The notes under the pieces were generated by a model, which was given only the letters and a program-made list of their open reading frames with translations, was not told the origin of the DNA and ran no database searches. Below are positions 24,686 to 34,905 of a stretch of 64,000 bases of DNA, one piece after another. The stretch is from Myxococcus hansupus (lineage in GTDB: Bacteria > Myxococcota > Myxococcia > Myxococcales > Myxococcaceae). A program made the translations under genes and the position numbers. Position 1 is the first letter of the stretch. Every line of letters begins with the position of its first letter. Location of the stretch: positions 6,964,501-7,028,500 of the forward strand of contig NZ_CP012109.1 in the NCBI RefSeq assembly GCF_000280925.3, given 5' to 3'.

Positions 24686-24704
24686 CCTCACCGTGACGGT
24701 GAGG
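24686..24704 (-). terminator. hairpin after the PhoD-like phosphatase gene
   Basis: CCTCACCG (24686-24693) and CGGTGAGG (24697-24704) form a perfect 8-base stem with a 3-base loop, about 10 bases beyond the minus-strand stop at 24715. There is no T-run. Confidence 0.5.
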
Positions 24705-24714
24705 CCCGCCCTAC

Positions 24715-26868
24715 TCAGGCGGCGGTGATGACGCCGTCCCGGACGACGAAGTCGAGGCGCTTGAACTTCGAGGTCAACTCGCCGTCCTGGCGCAGCGAGT
24801 AGTCCTTGGCCACTTCCGCGCTCGGGATGAGGTGGAAGGCGGCCTTGGCCTCGGTGCCGTTGACCTCCAACACCACGAAGCCGTGCGCGTCACCGTCCAC
24901 GAAGGAGATGCCGGGGTTGGCCTCCGCCAGGGACTCGTTCAGGTTCGTCACGATGTGCCGGTACACCGTGCTGCCCGACGAGAAGCCCGCGCCGATGACG
25001 GCCAGACCCGCCAGCTCCTTGATGGAGCCGGAGGAGATGCCCGGCGCCGTCAGCGCGGGGATGCCGGACTCCACGGACGCGAAGGACGCGTGGATGTCAC
25101 CGGAGATGAACAGCGGGTTGCGCACCTGGCTGTCGCGCAGGAACTTCAAGAACTCCTGCTTCTTGGTGGGGAAGCCGTCCCACTGGTCCACGTTGAAGTA
25201 GAAGTCCTGGCGCAGCGTGAGGTCCGGGACGTCCAGCTTGTCGCTCAACTGGAACACCATGGACGTGAGCGAGATGGAGGAGACGACAATCTTCCACGCG
25301 TTGGTGGCCTCCGCCATCGTCTGGCGCAGCCACGCCTCCTGCTCGGTGCCGAAGATGTTCTCCGTCGCGCCCTGCGAGCCCATGTACTTGATGGCCGCGA
25401 ACAGGTCGAAGATGGGCTTCACCACGACGTAGCGCGAGCCCTGCATGCCGAACAGGCCCGTCTTGCCCATGTGCGCGTAGGCAAGGCCACGCGACGCACC
25501 CGCGGCGGGGATGGCCGGAATGGCAGACTCACCCGCGGCCACGCGCTGCTGATTCACGGCGGCCACCACCTGGTTCACGTAGAGCAGCGCCAGGTTGCCC
25601 GACACCCACTGCGCGGCCCTCGCGCCCGCGTCTTCCTGCGTCAGGCCCGCGGCGAGCGCCTGCTGGACGTACACGGCCGTCAGGACCTGCTTGTACGGCG
25701 TGAGCGCCGGAACATCGATGTCCACGTAGGCGAACATGTCCGACTGGAGCTGCGCCTGGACGGGCGCGGGCAGCGTCGGCAGCACCAGGTTCAACTGCTC
25801 CTGCGGCACCGCCACCGTGCCCGGGTACCCGTCCTCGGGGATGAGGTGGTCGGGGCGGTAGGTGCGCGTGTCCGTCACCAGCAGCTTCAGGTTCCGGCCG
25901 AACTCGAAGTCACGGAAGATGCGCGTGGGCTGGCTCACCACCGCGTTGATGTCGATGGCACCCGCGCCGCTGGCGCCGTGGTCCATGGGGATGTACTCGA
26001 AGAAGGCCTGCTCGGCGTTGCGGCGGCGCTCCGTCTGCTTCTCGTCGACGCGCTCGTCCGTGTACGTCGCGACGTCGCCCCAGCAGTCGTCGGAGAACTC
26101 GTGGTCATCCCAGGTGATGATGAACGCGTAGCGCTCGTGCACGCGCTGAATCATCTTGTCCGTGCGCAGGTTCTTGTAGAGGTCGCGGTAGTTGGACAGC
26201 GAGTTGGCCGCGTAGAACCCCGTCAGGCCCGTGCCCTGACGCAGCGCCTTCTCCGGCTCGCTGAACGCCACGCCGCGGCCGTCCACGGACTGGAAGGTCG
26301 CGTCGCCCGTCGTCTCGTAGATGTAGTCGCCCAGGAACACGACGAAGTCGAGGTCCTCGTTGAGCTGCAGCAGGCGCTGCCACGCGTTGTAGTACCGGCC
26401 GATGTAATCCTGGCAGCTCGCGAAGACGAACTTCACCGGCACGTCGTCGGTGGCGTTCGGCGCGGTGCGCGTGCGGCCCGTCGCCGAGGAGAAGCGCTGC
26501 CCCGCCTTGTCGACGCTGAAGCGGTAGTAGTACGTCGTGCGCGCCGACAGGTTGGTGACCTTCACCTTCAGCGCATGGTCGAAGCTCGCCCGCGCCGTGA
26601 AGGACTGGTCCAGCACCAGGCTGCTGAACGACTCGCTGGTGGACACCTCCAACCGCACCGTCGTGTCCGCGCCCGCGTTGTCCGGGTCCACCGCGCGCAC
26701 CCACAACACCACGCTGTCCGGACGCGGATCACCCGAGCACACCGACTGAGGGAAGTACTTCTCGCTCGCATCCGAGGACGTCTCGTCGTCGGAACATCCG
26801 AACGCCGTGGTCGCGGCAACGGCGACGACGGCCTGGAGGAAACTGCGGCGTTTGAATCGGTCGAACAA
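24715..26868 (-). CDS. Tat-exported PhoD-like phosphodiesterase/alkaline phosphatase
   Basis: A protein of about 717 residues. The N-terminus carries a twin-arginine motif (KRRSFLQ, residues 6-12) and a following Cys25 in TTAFGC, so it is a Tat substrate and probable lipoprotein. A PhoD N-terminal beta domain (about 35-140) precedes the metallophosphatase domain, with FASCQDYIGRYY, VFLGDYIYET and WDDHEFSDDCW. PhoD enzymes release phosphate from phosphodiesters or teichoic-acid-like polymers. The TTG start at 26868 is chosen because GGAG lies 7 bases upstream and it begins the Tat signal; longer in-frame starts to 26964 are possible. Confidence 0.85.
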   Translation of the reverse strand: MFDRFKRRSFLQAVVAVAATTAFGCSDDETSSDASEKYFPQSVCSGDPRPDSVVLWVRAVDPDNAGADTTVRLEVSTSESFSSLVLDQSFTARASFDHALKVKVTNLSARTTYYYRFSVDKAGQRFSSATGRTRTAPNATDDVPVKFVFASCQDYIGRYYNAWQRLLQLNEDLDFVVFLGDYIYETTGDATFQSVDGRGVAFSEPEKALRQGTGLTGFYAANSLSNYRDLYKNLRTDKMIQRVHERYAFIITWDDHEFSDDCWGDVATYTDERVDEKQTERRRNAEQAFFEYIPMDHGASGAGAIDINAVVSQPTRIFRDFEFGRNLKLLVTDTRTYRPDHLIPEDGYPGTVAVPQEQLNLVLPTLPAPVQAQLQSDMFAYVDIDVPALTPYKQVLTAVYVQQALAAGLTQEDAGARAAQWVSGNLALLYVNQVVAAVNQQRVAAGESAIPAIPAAGASRGLAYAHMGKTGLFGMQGSRYVVVKPIFDLFAAIKYMGSQGATENIFGTEQEAWLRQTMAEATNAWKIVVSSISLTSMVFQLSDKLDVPDLTLRQDFYFNVDQWDGFPTKKQEFLKFLRDSQVRNPLFISGDIHASFASVESGIPALTAPGISSGSIKELAGLAVIGAGFSSGSTVYRHIVTNLNESLAEANPGISFVDGDAHGFVVLEVNGTEAKAAFHLIPSAEVAKDYSLRQDGELTSKFKRLDFVVRDGVITAA

Positions 26869-27026
26869 GGCGGCACTCCGGGTTGCGCGGGTTAGGAAAC
26901 AGGGCCCTGAGTCTAGAGCGCCCTTCCGCTCAGCAGGAAACATCCCCACCGGATGAAATGACAACGCGCCGTGTCACCCACGCTCGGTACGGCAACCCCG
27001 TAGAAGACGACGGACGCCAAGCAAAA

Positions 27027-27054
27027 GGGCCGTCCACCTCGCGGTGGACGGCCC
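27027..27054 (-). terminator. recA terminator
   Basis: A perfect 12-base stem (27027-27038 with 27043-27054, GGGCCGTCCACC/GGTGGACGGCCC) has a TCGC loop. In the minus direction it is followed by TTTTGC. It lies about 47 bases beyond the recA stop codon. Confidence 0.85.
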
Positions 27055-27100
27055 TCAAACTTCTGGCAACGAACCGGAAAACACCGGTTCCGCGGGCGGA

Positions 27101-28195
27101 CTACTTCACGGCCTTCACGCGGCCGCGCTTCTCGCTGCCACCCTCAGCGGGAGCTTCTTCCGCCGCCGGGGTGGCCGGCGCGCCGCCCGGGCCCTTCGCG
27201 ATGCCGTACTTCTCCAGCACGCGGGTTTCGATGTCCTTCATCACTTCCGGGTGCTCGCGCAGGTAGTCCTTCACGTTCTCCCGGCCCTGACCGATGCGCT
27301 CTCCGTTGAAGGAGAACCAGCTACCGCTCTTCTCCACGATGTTCTCGTTGGAGGCGAGGTCGATGAGGTCACCCTCACGGGAGATGCCCGTGCCGTACAT
27401 GATGTCGAACTCGACTTCCTTGAACGGGGGCGCGACCTTGTTCTTCACCACCTTCACGCGGGTGCGGCTGCCCACCACGTTGTCGCCATTCTTGATGGCG
27501 CCGATGCGGCGGATGTCCAGGCGCTGCGACGCGTAGAACTTCAGCGCGTTGCCGCCCGTCGTCGTCTCCGGGTTGCCGAACATCACGCCAATCTTCATGC
27601 GGATCTGATTGATGAAGATGACGCACGTCTGGCTCTTGGCGATGGTGCCCGTCAGCTTGCGGAGCGCCTGGCTCATGAGGCGGGCCTGCACACCCATGTG
27701 CGCGTCGCCCATCTCACCCTCGAGCTCCGCCTTCGGCACGAGCGCGGCCACCGAGTCCACCACCAGCACGTCGATGGCGCCCGAGCGCACCAGCATCTCG
27801 GCGATTTCCAGGCCCTGCTCACCGGTGTCCGGCTGGCTCAGCAGCAGGTCATCGGTGCGAACGCCCAGCTTGCGCGCGTAGCCCACGTCCAGCGCGTGCT
27901 CCGCGTCCACGTAGCCGCAGATGCCGCCACGCTTCTGCGCTTCCGCGACGATGTGGAGACACAGCGTCGTCTTACCGGACGACTCCGGCCCGAAGATTTC
28001 GATGATGCGACCCTTGGGCACGCCACCCACGCCCAGGGCGATGTCCAGCGAGATGGAGCCCGTCGGGATGGCCTGAATGTCGCGCATCAGAGGCTCGTCC
28101 TTGCCGAGCCGCATGATGGACCCCTTGCCGAACTGGCGCTCCACCGCGGACATCGCCAGTTCGATCGCCTTTTCCTTCTCCTGATTCACGGCCAT
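27101..28195 (-). CDS. recA: recombinase RecA
   Basis: A 364-residue RecA, the ATP-dependent strand-exchange protein that also stimulates LexA autocleavage. Walker A is GPESSGKTT (69-77). Further RecA signatures are ALDVGYARKLGV, VLVVDSVAALVPKAELEGEMGD and the L2-region GNALKFYASQRLDIRRIG. The C-terminal tail is extended and basic-rich. The ATG at 28195 has AAGGAG upstream; ten further in-frame codons are not needed. A LexA-like box lies 40-56 bases upstream. M. xanthus carries two recA genes; this one has the LexA box, which as I recall is the recA2 arrangement. That assignment is inference. Confidence 0.95.
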   Translation of the reverse strand: MAVNQEKEKAIELAMSAVERQFGKGSIMRLGKDEPLMRDIQAIPTGSISLDIALGVGGVPKGRIIEIFGPESSGKTTLCLHIVAEAQKRGGICGYVDAEHALDVGYARKLGVRTDDLLLSQPDTGEQGLEIAEMLVRSGAIDVLVVDSVAALVPKAELEGEMGDAHMGVQARLMSQALRKLTGTIAKSQTCVIFINQIRMKIGVMFGNPETTTGGNALKFYASQRLDIRRIGAIKNGDNVVGSRTRVKVVKNKVAPPFKEVEFDIMYGTGISREGDLIDLASNENIVEKSGSWFSFNGERIGQGRENVKDYLREHPEVMKDIETRVLEKYGIAKGPGGAPATPAAEEAPAEGGSEKRGRVKAVK

Positions 28196-28234
28196 TGCTC
28201 GTAGCTCCTTGTATTGGCGAGCCACCCCGGCTCA

Positions 28235-28251
28235 CCTGAACGCGCATTTAG
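28235..28251 (-). promoter_or_regulatory. putative LexA operator upstream of recA
   Basis: On the minus strand this reads CTAAATGCGCGTTCAGG. It fits, at all but one position, the M. xanthus LexA operator consensus as I recall it (CTRHAMRYBYGTTCAGS). It lies 40-56 bases before the recA start codon, where it could block the promoter. This suggests DNA-damage induction of recA. Confidence 0.65.
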
Positions 28252-28307
28252 TACGCGATGGGTAGACCCTAGTCCACCCCTCTGACATCCGTGCTGCATC
28301 CTGTGGG

Positions 28308-29105
28308 TCAGCCCTCGCGGAGGGCAGCCAGGAAGGCGGCCACCAGACCCGCCAACCCCGCCCACAGCCCCAGGGGGGCCCCCGCCAGGAGTGGCAGCGA
28401 CACCCCCACCAGGGACACCAGGGCCAGGAGCAGCATCCCCACGCGGTACACGGGCGTTCGGGGCGGAGCAAGCCACAAGGCGGCCATGGCCAGCAGCATC
28501 AGTCCCACCTGCGAGGTGAGCAGGCCGGCATCCTTGGAGGGGCGGAGGGCCTCGTAGAGCCACTGGACCCAGAGGCCGCCCACAGCCACCGCCATGACCG
28601 TATAGGGCCTCACCTGCCCCTTCTTCCGCTGCGCCAGCACGTTGGCGCGCTGGTGCTCCAGGTCCTCGGGCCGGACTTCGAGGGCGTAGGGGAAGCCCAG
28701 CGACAACAGGGCCTCCACCGCCGCCGCGCGGCACGAGCGCCCTTTCGGGTCCACCAGGCCGTTGAGCCGTCCGCTCTCCAGCAGCCGCAAGAAGGTGTCC
28801 GCCACCAGCCGGTCCCCGCCCGTCTGGGCCATCCGGGCCAGTTGATGGTTCAGCCGCTCCGCCATCGCGGGGCGGAGCACCGCGTCGGCGCGCGTCGCCT
28901 GCTCGATGAGCACCAGCACCGGCAGCGGCAAATCCAGATGGGGCGTGGGCTTTCCCCGGCGATGCGCGAAACCACCCGTGGGCGGCAGCGTGGGCGCGTC
29001 GTCCTCGGGCAGCGGCGCCCAGGGCGCGACGTCCGTGCGCGGCGCCGCGTCCTCCCCCTCCATGGACCGCGGCGTAGGCGGATGTATGCGCGGCGCGTCG
29101 GGCAT
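28308..29105 (-). CDS. hypothetical protein with C-terminal membrane segments
   Basis: A 265-residue protein I do not recognise. The N-terminal third is Pro-rich and polar. A helical soluble region follows (about 55-150) that includes a CRAAAVEALLSLGFPYALEV stretch. Three or four hydrophobic segments make up the C-terminal 95 residues (VMAVAVGGLWVQWLY; SQVGLMLLAMAALWLA; VGMLLLALVSLVGVSLPLLA). It is probably an inner-membrane protein with a cytoplasmic N-terminal part. It is divergent from the sigma factor gene, and the two start regions nearly touch. No clear ribosome binding site precedes the ATG at 29105. Confidence 0.6.
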   Translation of the reverse strand: MPDAPRIHPPTPRSMEGEDAAPRTDVAPWAPLPEDDAPTLPPTGGFAHRRGKPTPHLDLPLPVLVLIEQATRADAVLRPAMAERLNHQLARMAQTGGDRLVADTFLRLLESGRLNGLVDPKGRSCRAAAVEALLSLGFPYALEVRPEDLEHQRANVLAQRKKGQVRPYTVMAVAVGGLWVQWLYEALRPSKDAGLLTSQVGLMLLAMAALWLAPPRTPVYRVGMLLLALVSLVGVSLPLLAGAPLGLWAGLAGLVAAFLAALREG

Positions 29106-29190
29106 GACGGAAACTGTAGCCACGCCCCCGTGGCCGGCACAAAGCGAAGGCGCCCCGCAACTTTCACCGGACAACGGGGTTGATGTCAGA

Positions 29191-29796
29191 GTGGACGACG
29201 CGGACCCGGACGCACAGGTGATGTTGAAGGTGGCGGCGGGAGACCGGCAGGCCTTTGCCTGGCTGTTCGACCGCTACCACGCGAGCGTGGCGCGCTTCGC
29301 GTTCCGCTTCGTGGGCAACCGGGCGCGAGCGGAAGAGCTGACGCAGGACATCTTCGTGAAGCTCTACCGGAACGCGCGCGCCTACCAACCCACGGCGCGC
29401 TTCAAGACCTTCCTGTTCCGCGTGGCCACCCATCACTGTCTCAACGAAGTGAGGCGCGGCGAGTACCGGGCGCCCCACATGCCCGCGCACGGACTGGGCG
29501 GAGACGACCCAGACGTCGTGGAGCTGGAGGGCCCCCAGGGCGACAGGCCCGACACGGCGCTGGAGGGCCGGGAGCTGGAGCAGGTGGTGGGCGCGGCGCT
29601 GGCGGACATGAGCGCCCGCGAGCGCGCCGCCTTCACCATGTGCCGCTTCGAGGGCATGGCGTACCGGGACATCGCGGAGGCGCTCGAGGCGAGCGAGTCC
29701 GCCGTGAAGAGCCTCATCCACCGCGCCACGCTGGCGGTGGCGCGCAGGCTTGAAGGGCCGCAGGCGGGCACCATGCCCGCGAGGAGCAGGGCATGA
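29191..29796 (+). CDS. ECF-family sigma factor
   Basis: A 201-residue RpoE-like sigma factor. Region 2 is visible as LFDRYHASVARFAFRFVGNR and ELTQDIFVKLYRNA. Region 4 includes ALADMSARERAAFTMCRFEG and YRDIAEALEASESAVKSLIH. It overlaps the downstream zinc-finger anti-sigma gene (ATGA), so the two are translationally coupled. GTG start at 29191 is chosen to give a normal-length ECF protein. An ATG at 29104 would add 29 residues and would overlap the start of the divergent gene. Sigma factors of this type usually autoregulate their operon; no promoter consensus could be confirmed here. Confidence 0.9.
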   Translation: MDDADPDAQVMLKVAAGDRQAFAWLFDRYHASVARFAFRFVGNRARAEELTQDIFVKLYRNARAYQPTARFKTFLFRVATHHCLNEVRRGEYRAPHMPAHGLGGDDPDVVELEGPQGDRPDTALEGRELEQVVGAALADMSARERAAFTMCRFEGMAYRDIAEALEASESAVKSLIHRATLAVARRLEGPQAGTMPARSRA

Positions 29797-30272
29797 GGTG
29801 TGGTGATTTCGAAGACGACGTGACGGCCTACGTGGACGGCGAGCTGCCCGCCGCCCGGAGCGCGCAGGTGCGAGCCCACCTGGACGCCTGCGCGGCCTGT
29901 CGGGCCACGGAGACGCTCCTGCGCGCCACCGTGGCGAGGATGGCGGAGCTGCCCGCGTTCGAACCCTCCCCCGCCACTCGGCGCGAGGTGTTCGCGAAGC
30001 TGGATGCGCTGCCCACCCCATGGTCGGAACGGGTGAGGCGCTGGCTGCGGCCGGCGGTGCTGGTGCCCGCCACAGGACTGGCGGCGGTGCTCGCGGTGTC
30101 GCTGCGCATGATGGCCCCTGGCCCGGACGCGGCGCTGGGGATGGAAGACGCCTCCGTCATCGAGCTGGCGGCGAACCTGGAGCTGGCCGAGGACTACGAG
30201 GTGCTGGGACTTACCGACATGGATGACGTGGAGGTCGTCACGAAGCTCCACGAACTGGAGGTGGTGCAATGA
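29793..30272 (+). CDS. anti-sigma factor with zinc-finger domain
   Basis: A 159-residue membrane protein. The N-terminal zf-HC2 type anti-sigma domain has HLDACAACRATE (HxxxCxxC) and a short DGELPAARSAQ motif. One transmembrane segment follows (about 87-107, PAVLVPATGLAAVLAVSLRM), then a short periplasmic tail. It should sequester the upstream ECF sigma at the membrane until an envelope signal arrives. The coding region overlaps both neighbours by 4 bases. The periplasmic tail is acidic, with no obvious protease site. Confidence 0.9.
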   Translation: MRCGDFEDDVTAYVDGELPAARSAQVRAHLDACAACRATETLLRATVARMAELPAFEPSPATRREVFAKLDALPTPWSERVRRWLRPAVLVPATGLAAVLAVSLRMMAPGPDAALGMEDASVIELAANLELAEDYEVLGLTDMDDVEVVTKLHELEVVQ

Positions 30273-30763
30273 TGGGCCGGAGTCTTGCCTCGCTGGGGTT
30301 GATGGTCGCGCTGCTCTCGGGGGCCGCCTCGCGCGCGGAGACACCCGCGCCGCGCACGGCCGCGGAGCGCTTCGAGCAGATGACGCCGGAGCAGAAGGAA
30401 GCCCTGCGCGCGAAGCTGCGCGAGTTCAAGGCGATGCCTCCCGCGGAGCAGGCGCGCATCCGCGCCAACCTGGAGCGCTGGCGCCAACTGGCCCCCGAGG
30501 AGCGCGAGCGCATCCGCGCCAACCTGCGCGAGTTCCAACGCCTCACCCCCGCCGAACGCCAGACGTTGCGCGAGCGCGCCCGGGAGCTGCGAAAGCTGGA
30601 CCCGGAGCAACGCGCCGAGCTGCGCCAGCGCATCCGGCAGTACCTGCAGGAGAATCCGGAGCGCCGCGAGCAATTGAGGGACAACCTGCGCCGCTGGCGA
30701 CAGATGTCTCCCGAACAGCGCCAGGAGGTCCGCGAGCGGCTGCGCGAGAGGCGGCAGCCGTGA
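30269..30763 (+). CDS. secreted DUF3106-like helical repeat protein
   Basis: A 164-residue protein with a signal peptide (about residues 1-23). The mature part is built almost only from six or so repeats of about 20 residues of the form PEQ/E-R-xx-(I/L)RxxLRxFRxL (for example MTPEQKEALRAKLREF and LAPEERERIRANLREF). This predicts a long charged alpha-helical rod in the periplasm. It is like DUF3106 proteins and loosely like CpxP/Spy-type stress proteins. A sensing or chaperone role in the ECF system is inference. The start overlaps the anti-sigma stop. Confidence 0.8.
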   Translation: MMGRSLASLGLMVALLSGAASRAETPAPRTAAERFEQMTPEQKEALRAKLREFKAMPPAEQARIRANLERWRQLAPEERERIRANLREFQRLTPAERQTLRERARELRKLDPEQRAELRQRIRQYLQENPERREQLRDNLRRWRQMSPEQRQEVRERLRERRQP

Positions 30764-31014
30764 GAGGCATTGCCTTCGCGGTGCTGGGCCTGCTGCTGGG
30801 CGGCACCGCCGCCGCACAGCCCGCGCCATCCCGCGAGCCGCCGCGGCACGCGCCCGCTGTCCCCGAGAAGCCGCATCCCACCGGCGAGCCGCCGCGCGCC
30901 CGCGACACCCTCTCCGCCGAGGACCGCGAGGTGGTGGACCACCTGGAGCTCCTCGAGGGCCTGGACGCCGCCGAGGCGTTGGACCTGCTGCTCGAACTGA
31001 CCCGCGACGACTGA
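30760..31014 (+). CDS. small secreted protein of the ECF operon
   Basis: An 84-residue protein with a signal peptide (cut after AAA-QP, about residue 19), a Pro/His-rich linker (PRHAPAVPEKPHPTGEPP) and an acidic helical tail (DLLLELTRDD). GTG start overlapping the stop of the preceding gene (GTGA). I do not recognise the family. As the last gene of the four-gene operon it may be a periplasmic modulator of the sigma/anti-sigma pair. Confidence 0.72.
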   Translation: MRGIAFAVLGLLLGGTAAAQPAPSREPPRHAPAVPEKPHPTGEPPRARDTLSAEDREVVDHLELLEGLDAAEALDLLLELTRDD

Positions 31015-31030
31015 GTCCGGAAACGACGAA

Positions 31031-31059
31031 GCCCGAGCCCCCATTCAGGGAGCCCGGGC
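31031..31059 (-). terminator. glmS terminator
   Basis: Inverted repeats 31031-31042 and 31048-31059 form a 12-base stem. Two positions are mismatched on the plus strand but become G-U pairs in the minus-strand RNA, so the element fits a glmS transcript terminator. TTCGTCGTTTCC follows it. Confidence 0.7.
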
Positions 31060-31093
31060 CTCGAACGTTTCACACCGTGAGACGAACCGGCGG

Positions 31094-32929
<1,836 letters not shown>

Positions 32930-33036
32930 AGTTGCACCTCTCTCTCACGCCCACGCCCGCCGGAGCAATCCGCGGGATTCCCCTACATCCCTGCCGTGCA
33001 GCGCTCTGCCTGGTTCCCAAGCAAGAGCCGCGCCGT

Positions 33037-34437
33037 CTAGCCAGCCCGAGCCTTCGCTTGCCGCGCCTTCTTGGTGGCCACCCAACCTTCCTTGGTCACC
33101 TGTGGCGTGCGGGACACAGCGAGGCTCCCGGGAGGCACATTTTTCGTCACCGTGGTGCCCGCGCCGACATACGAGCCGTCGCCCACCTTCACGGGCGCCA
33201 CCAATTGCGTGTCGGAACCGATGAACACGCCGTCGCCCAGCTCGGTGAGGTGCTTGTTCACCCCGTCATAGTTACAGGTGATGGTGCCCGCCCCCACGTT
33301 GCACCCTGAACCAATGACAGCATCACCCAGGTAGGTGAGGTGGTTGGCCTTCGAACCTTTTCCAATGCGAGCCTTCTTCGTCTCCACGAAGTTGCCCAGA
33401 TGCACGTCCTCGGCCAGCTCCGTTCCGGGCCGCAGCCGCGAGAAGGGACCAATGACATTGCGCTCCCCCACCCGCGCCTCTTCCAGCACGGAATAGGGCT
33501 TGATGACGGTGCCATCCGCGACGGTGGAGGCATGCAGCACGCTGCCCTGGCCAATGGAGCAGCCCTTGCCCACCACGGTGCCGGCGGCCAGCGTGACGCT
33601 GGGGCCCACTTCCGTGTCGGAGCCGACGGTGACGCCTTCCTCGATGTACGTGGTGGCGGGGTCCAGCAGCGTGACGCCGGCGCGCATGTGCGCCTCGTTG
33701 ATGCGCTGCTGGAGCACGCGCGCGCGCGCGGCCAGCTCCACCCGGTCATTCACGCCGGCCGTCTCCGTGGCGTCCGCGTCCACCGAGCCCACGGGGCCCA
33801 GCTTCGCGGCCATCTCCACCAGGTCCGTGAGGTAGTACTCGCCCTGCGCGTTCTGCGGCTTGATTTCCGCCAGCGCCTTCCAGAGGAAGTCCGCGTCCAC
33901 GGAGTAGATGCCCGCGTTGCACTCGCGCACCGCGCGCTGCTCCGGGGTGCAGTCCTTGTGCTCCACGATGCGCGTCACCTTGCCACCCTCGCGGATGACG
34001 CGGCCGTAGCCCGTGGGGTCTTCCAGGGTGGTGGCCACCATGGCCAGCTTGCCGCCCGCCTGGTCGTGGGCGGCCAGCAGCGCCTCCAGCGTCTCCCGGC
34101 GCAACAGCGGCACGTCGCCGTAGAGGATGAGGACCCGCCCGGAGTACCCCTTCAGGGCCTCCTCGGCGGAGCGCACCGCGTCCGCCGTGCCGCGCTGCTC
34201 GCGCTGGAGCGCGAAGCGCAGGGGGGCCTCCGGAAAGAGGGCGCGAACCGACTTCTCCACCGCCTCCGCCTGGTGTCCCACCACGGGGACCACCGACGTG
34301 GCGCCCAGTTCAAGGGCCCGCTTGAGGGGATACGCGCAAATGGGCCGGCCGAGGATGGGGTGAAGGACCTTCGCCTTCTCCGACTTCATCCGCGTGCCCT
34401 TGCCCGCGCACAGCACCACCGCCGCCAAAACGCTCAT
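33037..34437 (-). CDS. glmU: bifunctional UDP-GlcNAc pyrophosphorylase / GlcN-1-P acetyltransferase
   Basis: A 466-residue GlmU that acetylates glucosamine-1-phosphate and attaches UDP. The N-terminal nucleotidyltransferase domain has LCAGKGTRMKSEKAKVLHPI and LILYGDVPLLRRETL. The C-terminal left-handed beta-helix (about 255-430) shows the hexapeptide repeats and the acetyltransferase site KANHLTYLGDA. The C-terminal tail ends in a basic Lys-rich segment. It is the partner of glmS downstream in the same direction. No strong ribosome binding site is visible; a small ORF ends 11 bases upstream of its start. Confidence 0.96.
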   Translation of the reverse strand: MSVLAAVVLCAGKGTRMKSEKAKVLHPILGRPICAYPLKRALELGATSVVPVVGHQAEAVEKSVRALFPEAPLRFALQREQRGTADAVRSAEEALKGYSGRVLILYGDVPLLRRETLEALLAAHDQAGGKLAMVATTLEDPTGYGRVIREGGKVTRIVEHKDCTPEQRAVRECNAGIYSVDADFLWKALAEIKPQNAQGEYYLTDLVEMAAKLGPVGSVDADATETAGVNDRVELAARARVLQQRINEAHMRAGVTLLDPATTYIEEGVTVGSDTEVGPSVTLAAGTVVGKGCSIGQGSVLHASTVADGTVIKPYSVLEEARVGERNVIGPFSRLRPGTELAEDVHLGNFVETKKARIGKGSKANHLTYLGDAVIGSGCNVGAGTITCNYDGVNKHLTELGDGVFIGSDTQLVAPVKVGDGSYVGAGTTVTKNVPPGSLAVSRTPQVTKEGWVATKKARQAKARAG

Positions 34438-34448
34438 GCGGCGGAGAA

Positions 34449-34655
34449 TTAGGGACAGGGAATCGAGTCGTCAACCGCGCGCGGATCAGAAGGCGGGGTG
34501 GTGTCCACCGGCCGCGCCCTGGCACGGACCGAGACGCACAGGGTGTTGCGCTGAATCGTGATGCCAAAGCTGGGCTTCAAGAAGACCGTGACCTCGGCCG
34601 CGGTGGGCGCGGCGCAGGGTGAGGTCGTTTTCTCGGGCATGGCTGGCGTGCTCAT
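34449..34655 (-). CDS. small hypothetical protein upstream of glmU
   Basis: A 68-residue ORF on the same strand as glmU, ending 11 bases before it. It begins MSTPAMPEKTTSPC and ends VDTTPPSDPRAVDDSIPCP. It has three cysteines, a hydrophobic middle (TVFLKPSFGITIQRN) and a Pro/Asp-rich tail. GGGGAG sits close to the ATG. There is no signal peptide or known motif. It could be a real small protein co-transcribed with glmU or a chance ORF in a GC-rich region. Confidence 0.45.
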   Translation of the reverse strand: MSTPAMPEKTTSPCAAPTAAEVTVFLKPSFGITIQRNTLCVSVRARARPVDTTPPSDPRAVDDSIPCP

Positions 34656-34905
34656 ACGCTCCCCCGAACGCGATTCATGATGGGACTAGGATGCACGCCG
34701 ACCGGGAACAATCCAAGAAGAAAAATGTCGTCTAGCTGAAACTATGGTCCCGACCATACGGTTCGTGCATACCGGGACACATGTAGTCCGTCTGGCCCCC
34801 TTCAGTCGCTGGACTGGAGGGTAGGCTTTTGTCGCCCGGGTAACACATCACCCAGGACGAAAGCCAGCGAGGGACTGTTCCGACAGTGCGAGGAGGGCTG
34901 AACCC

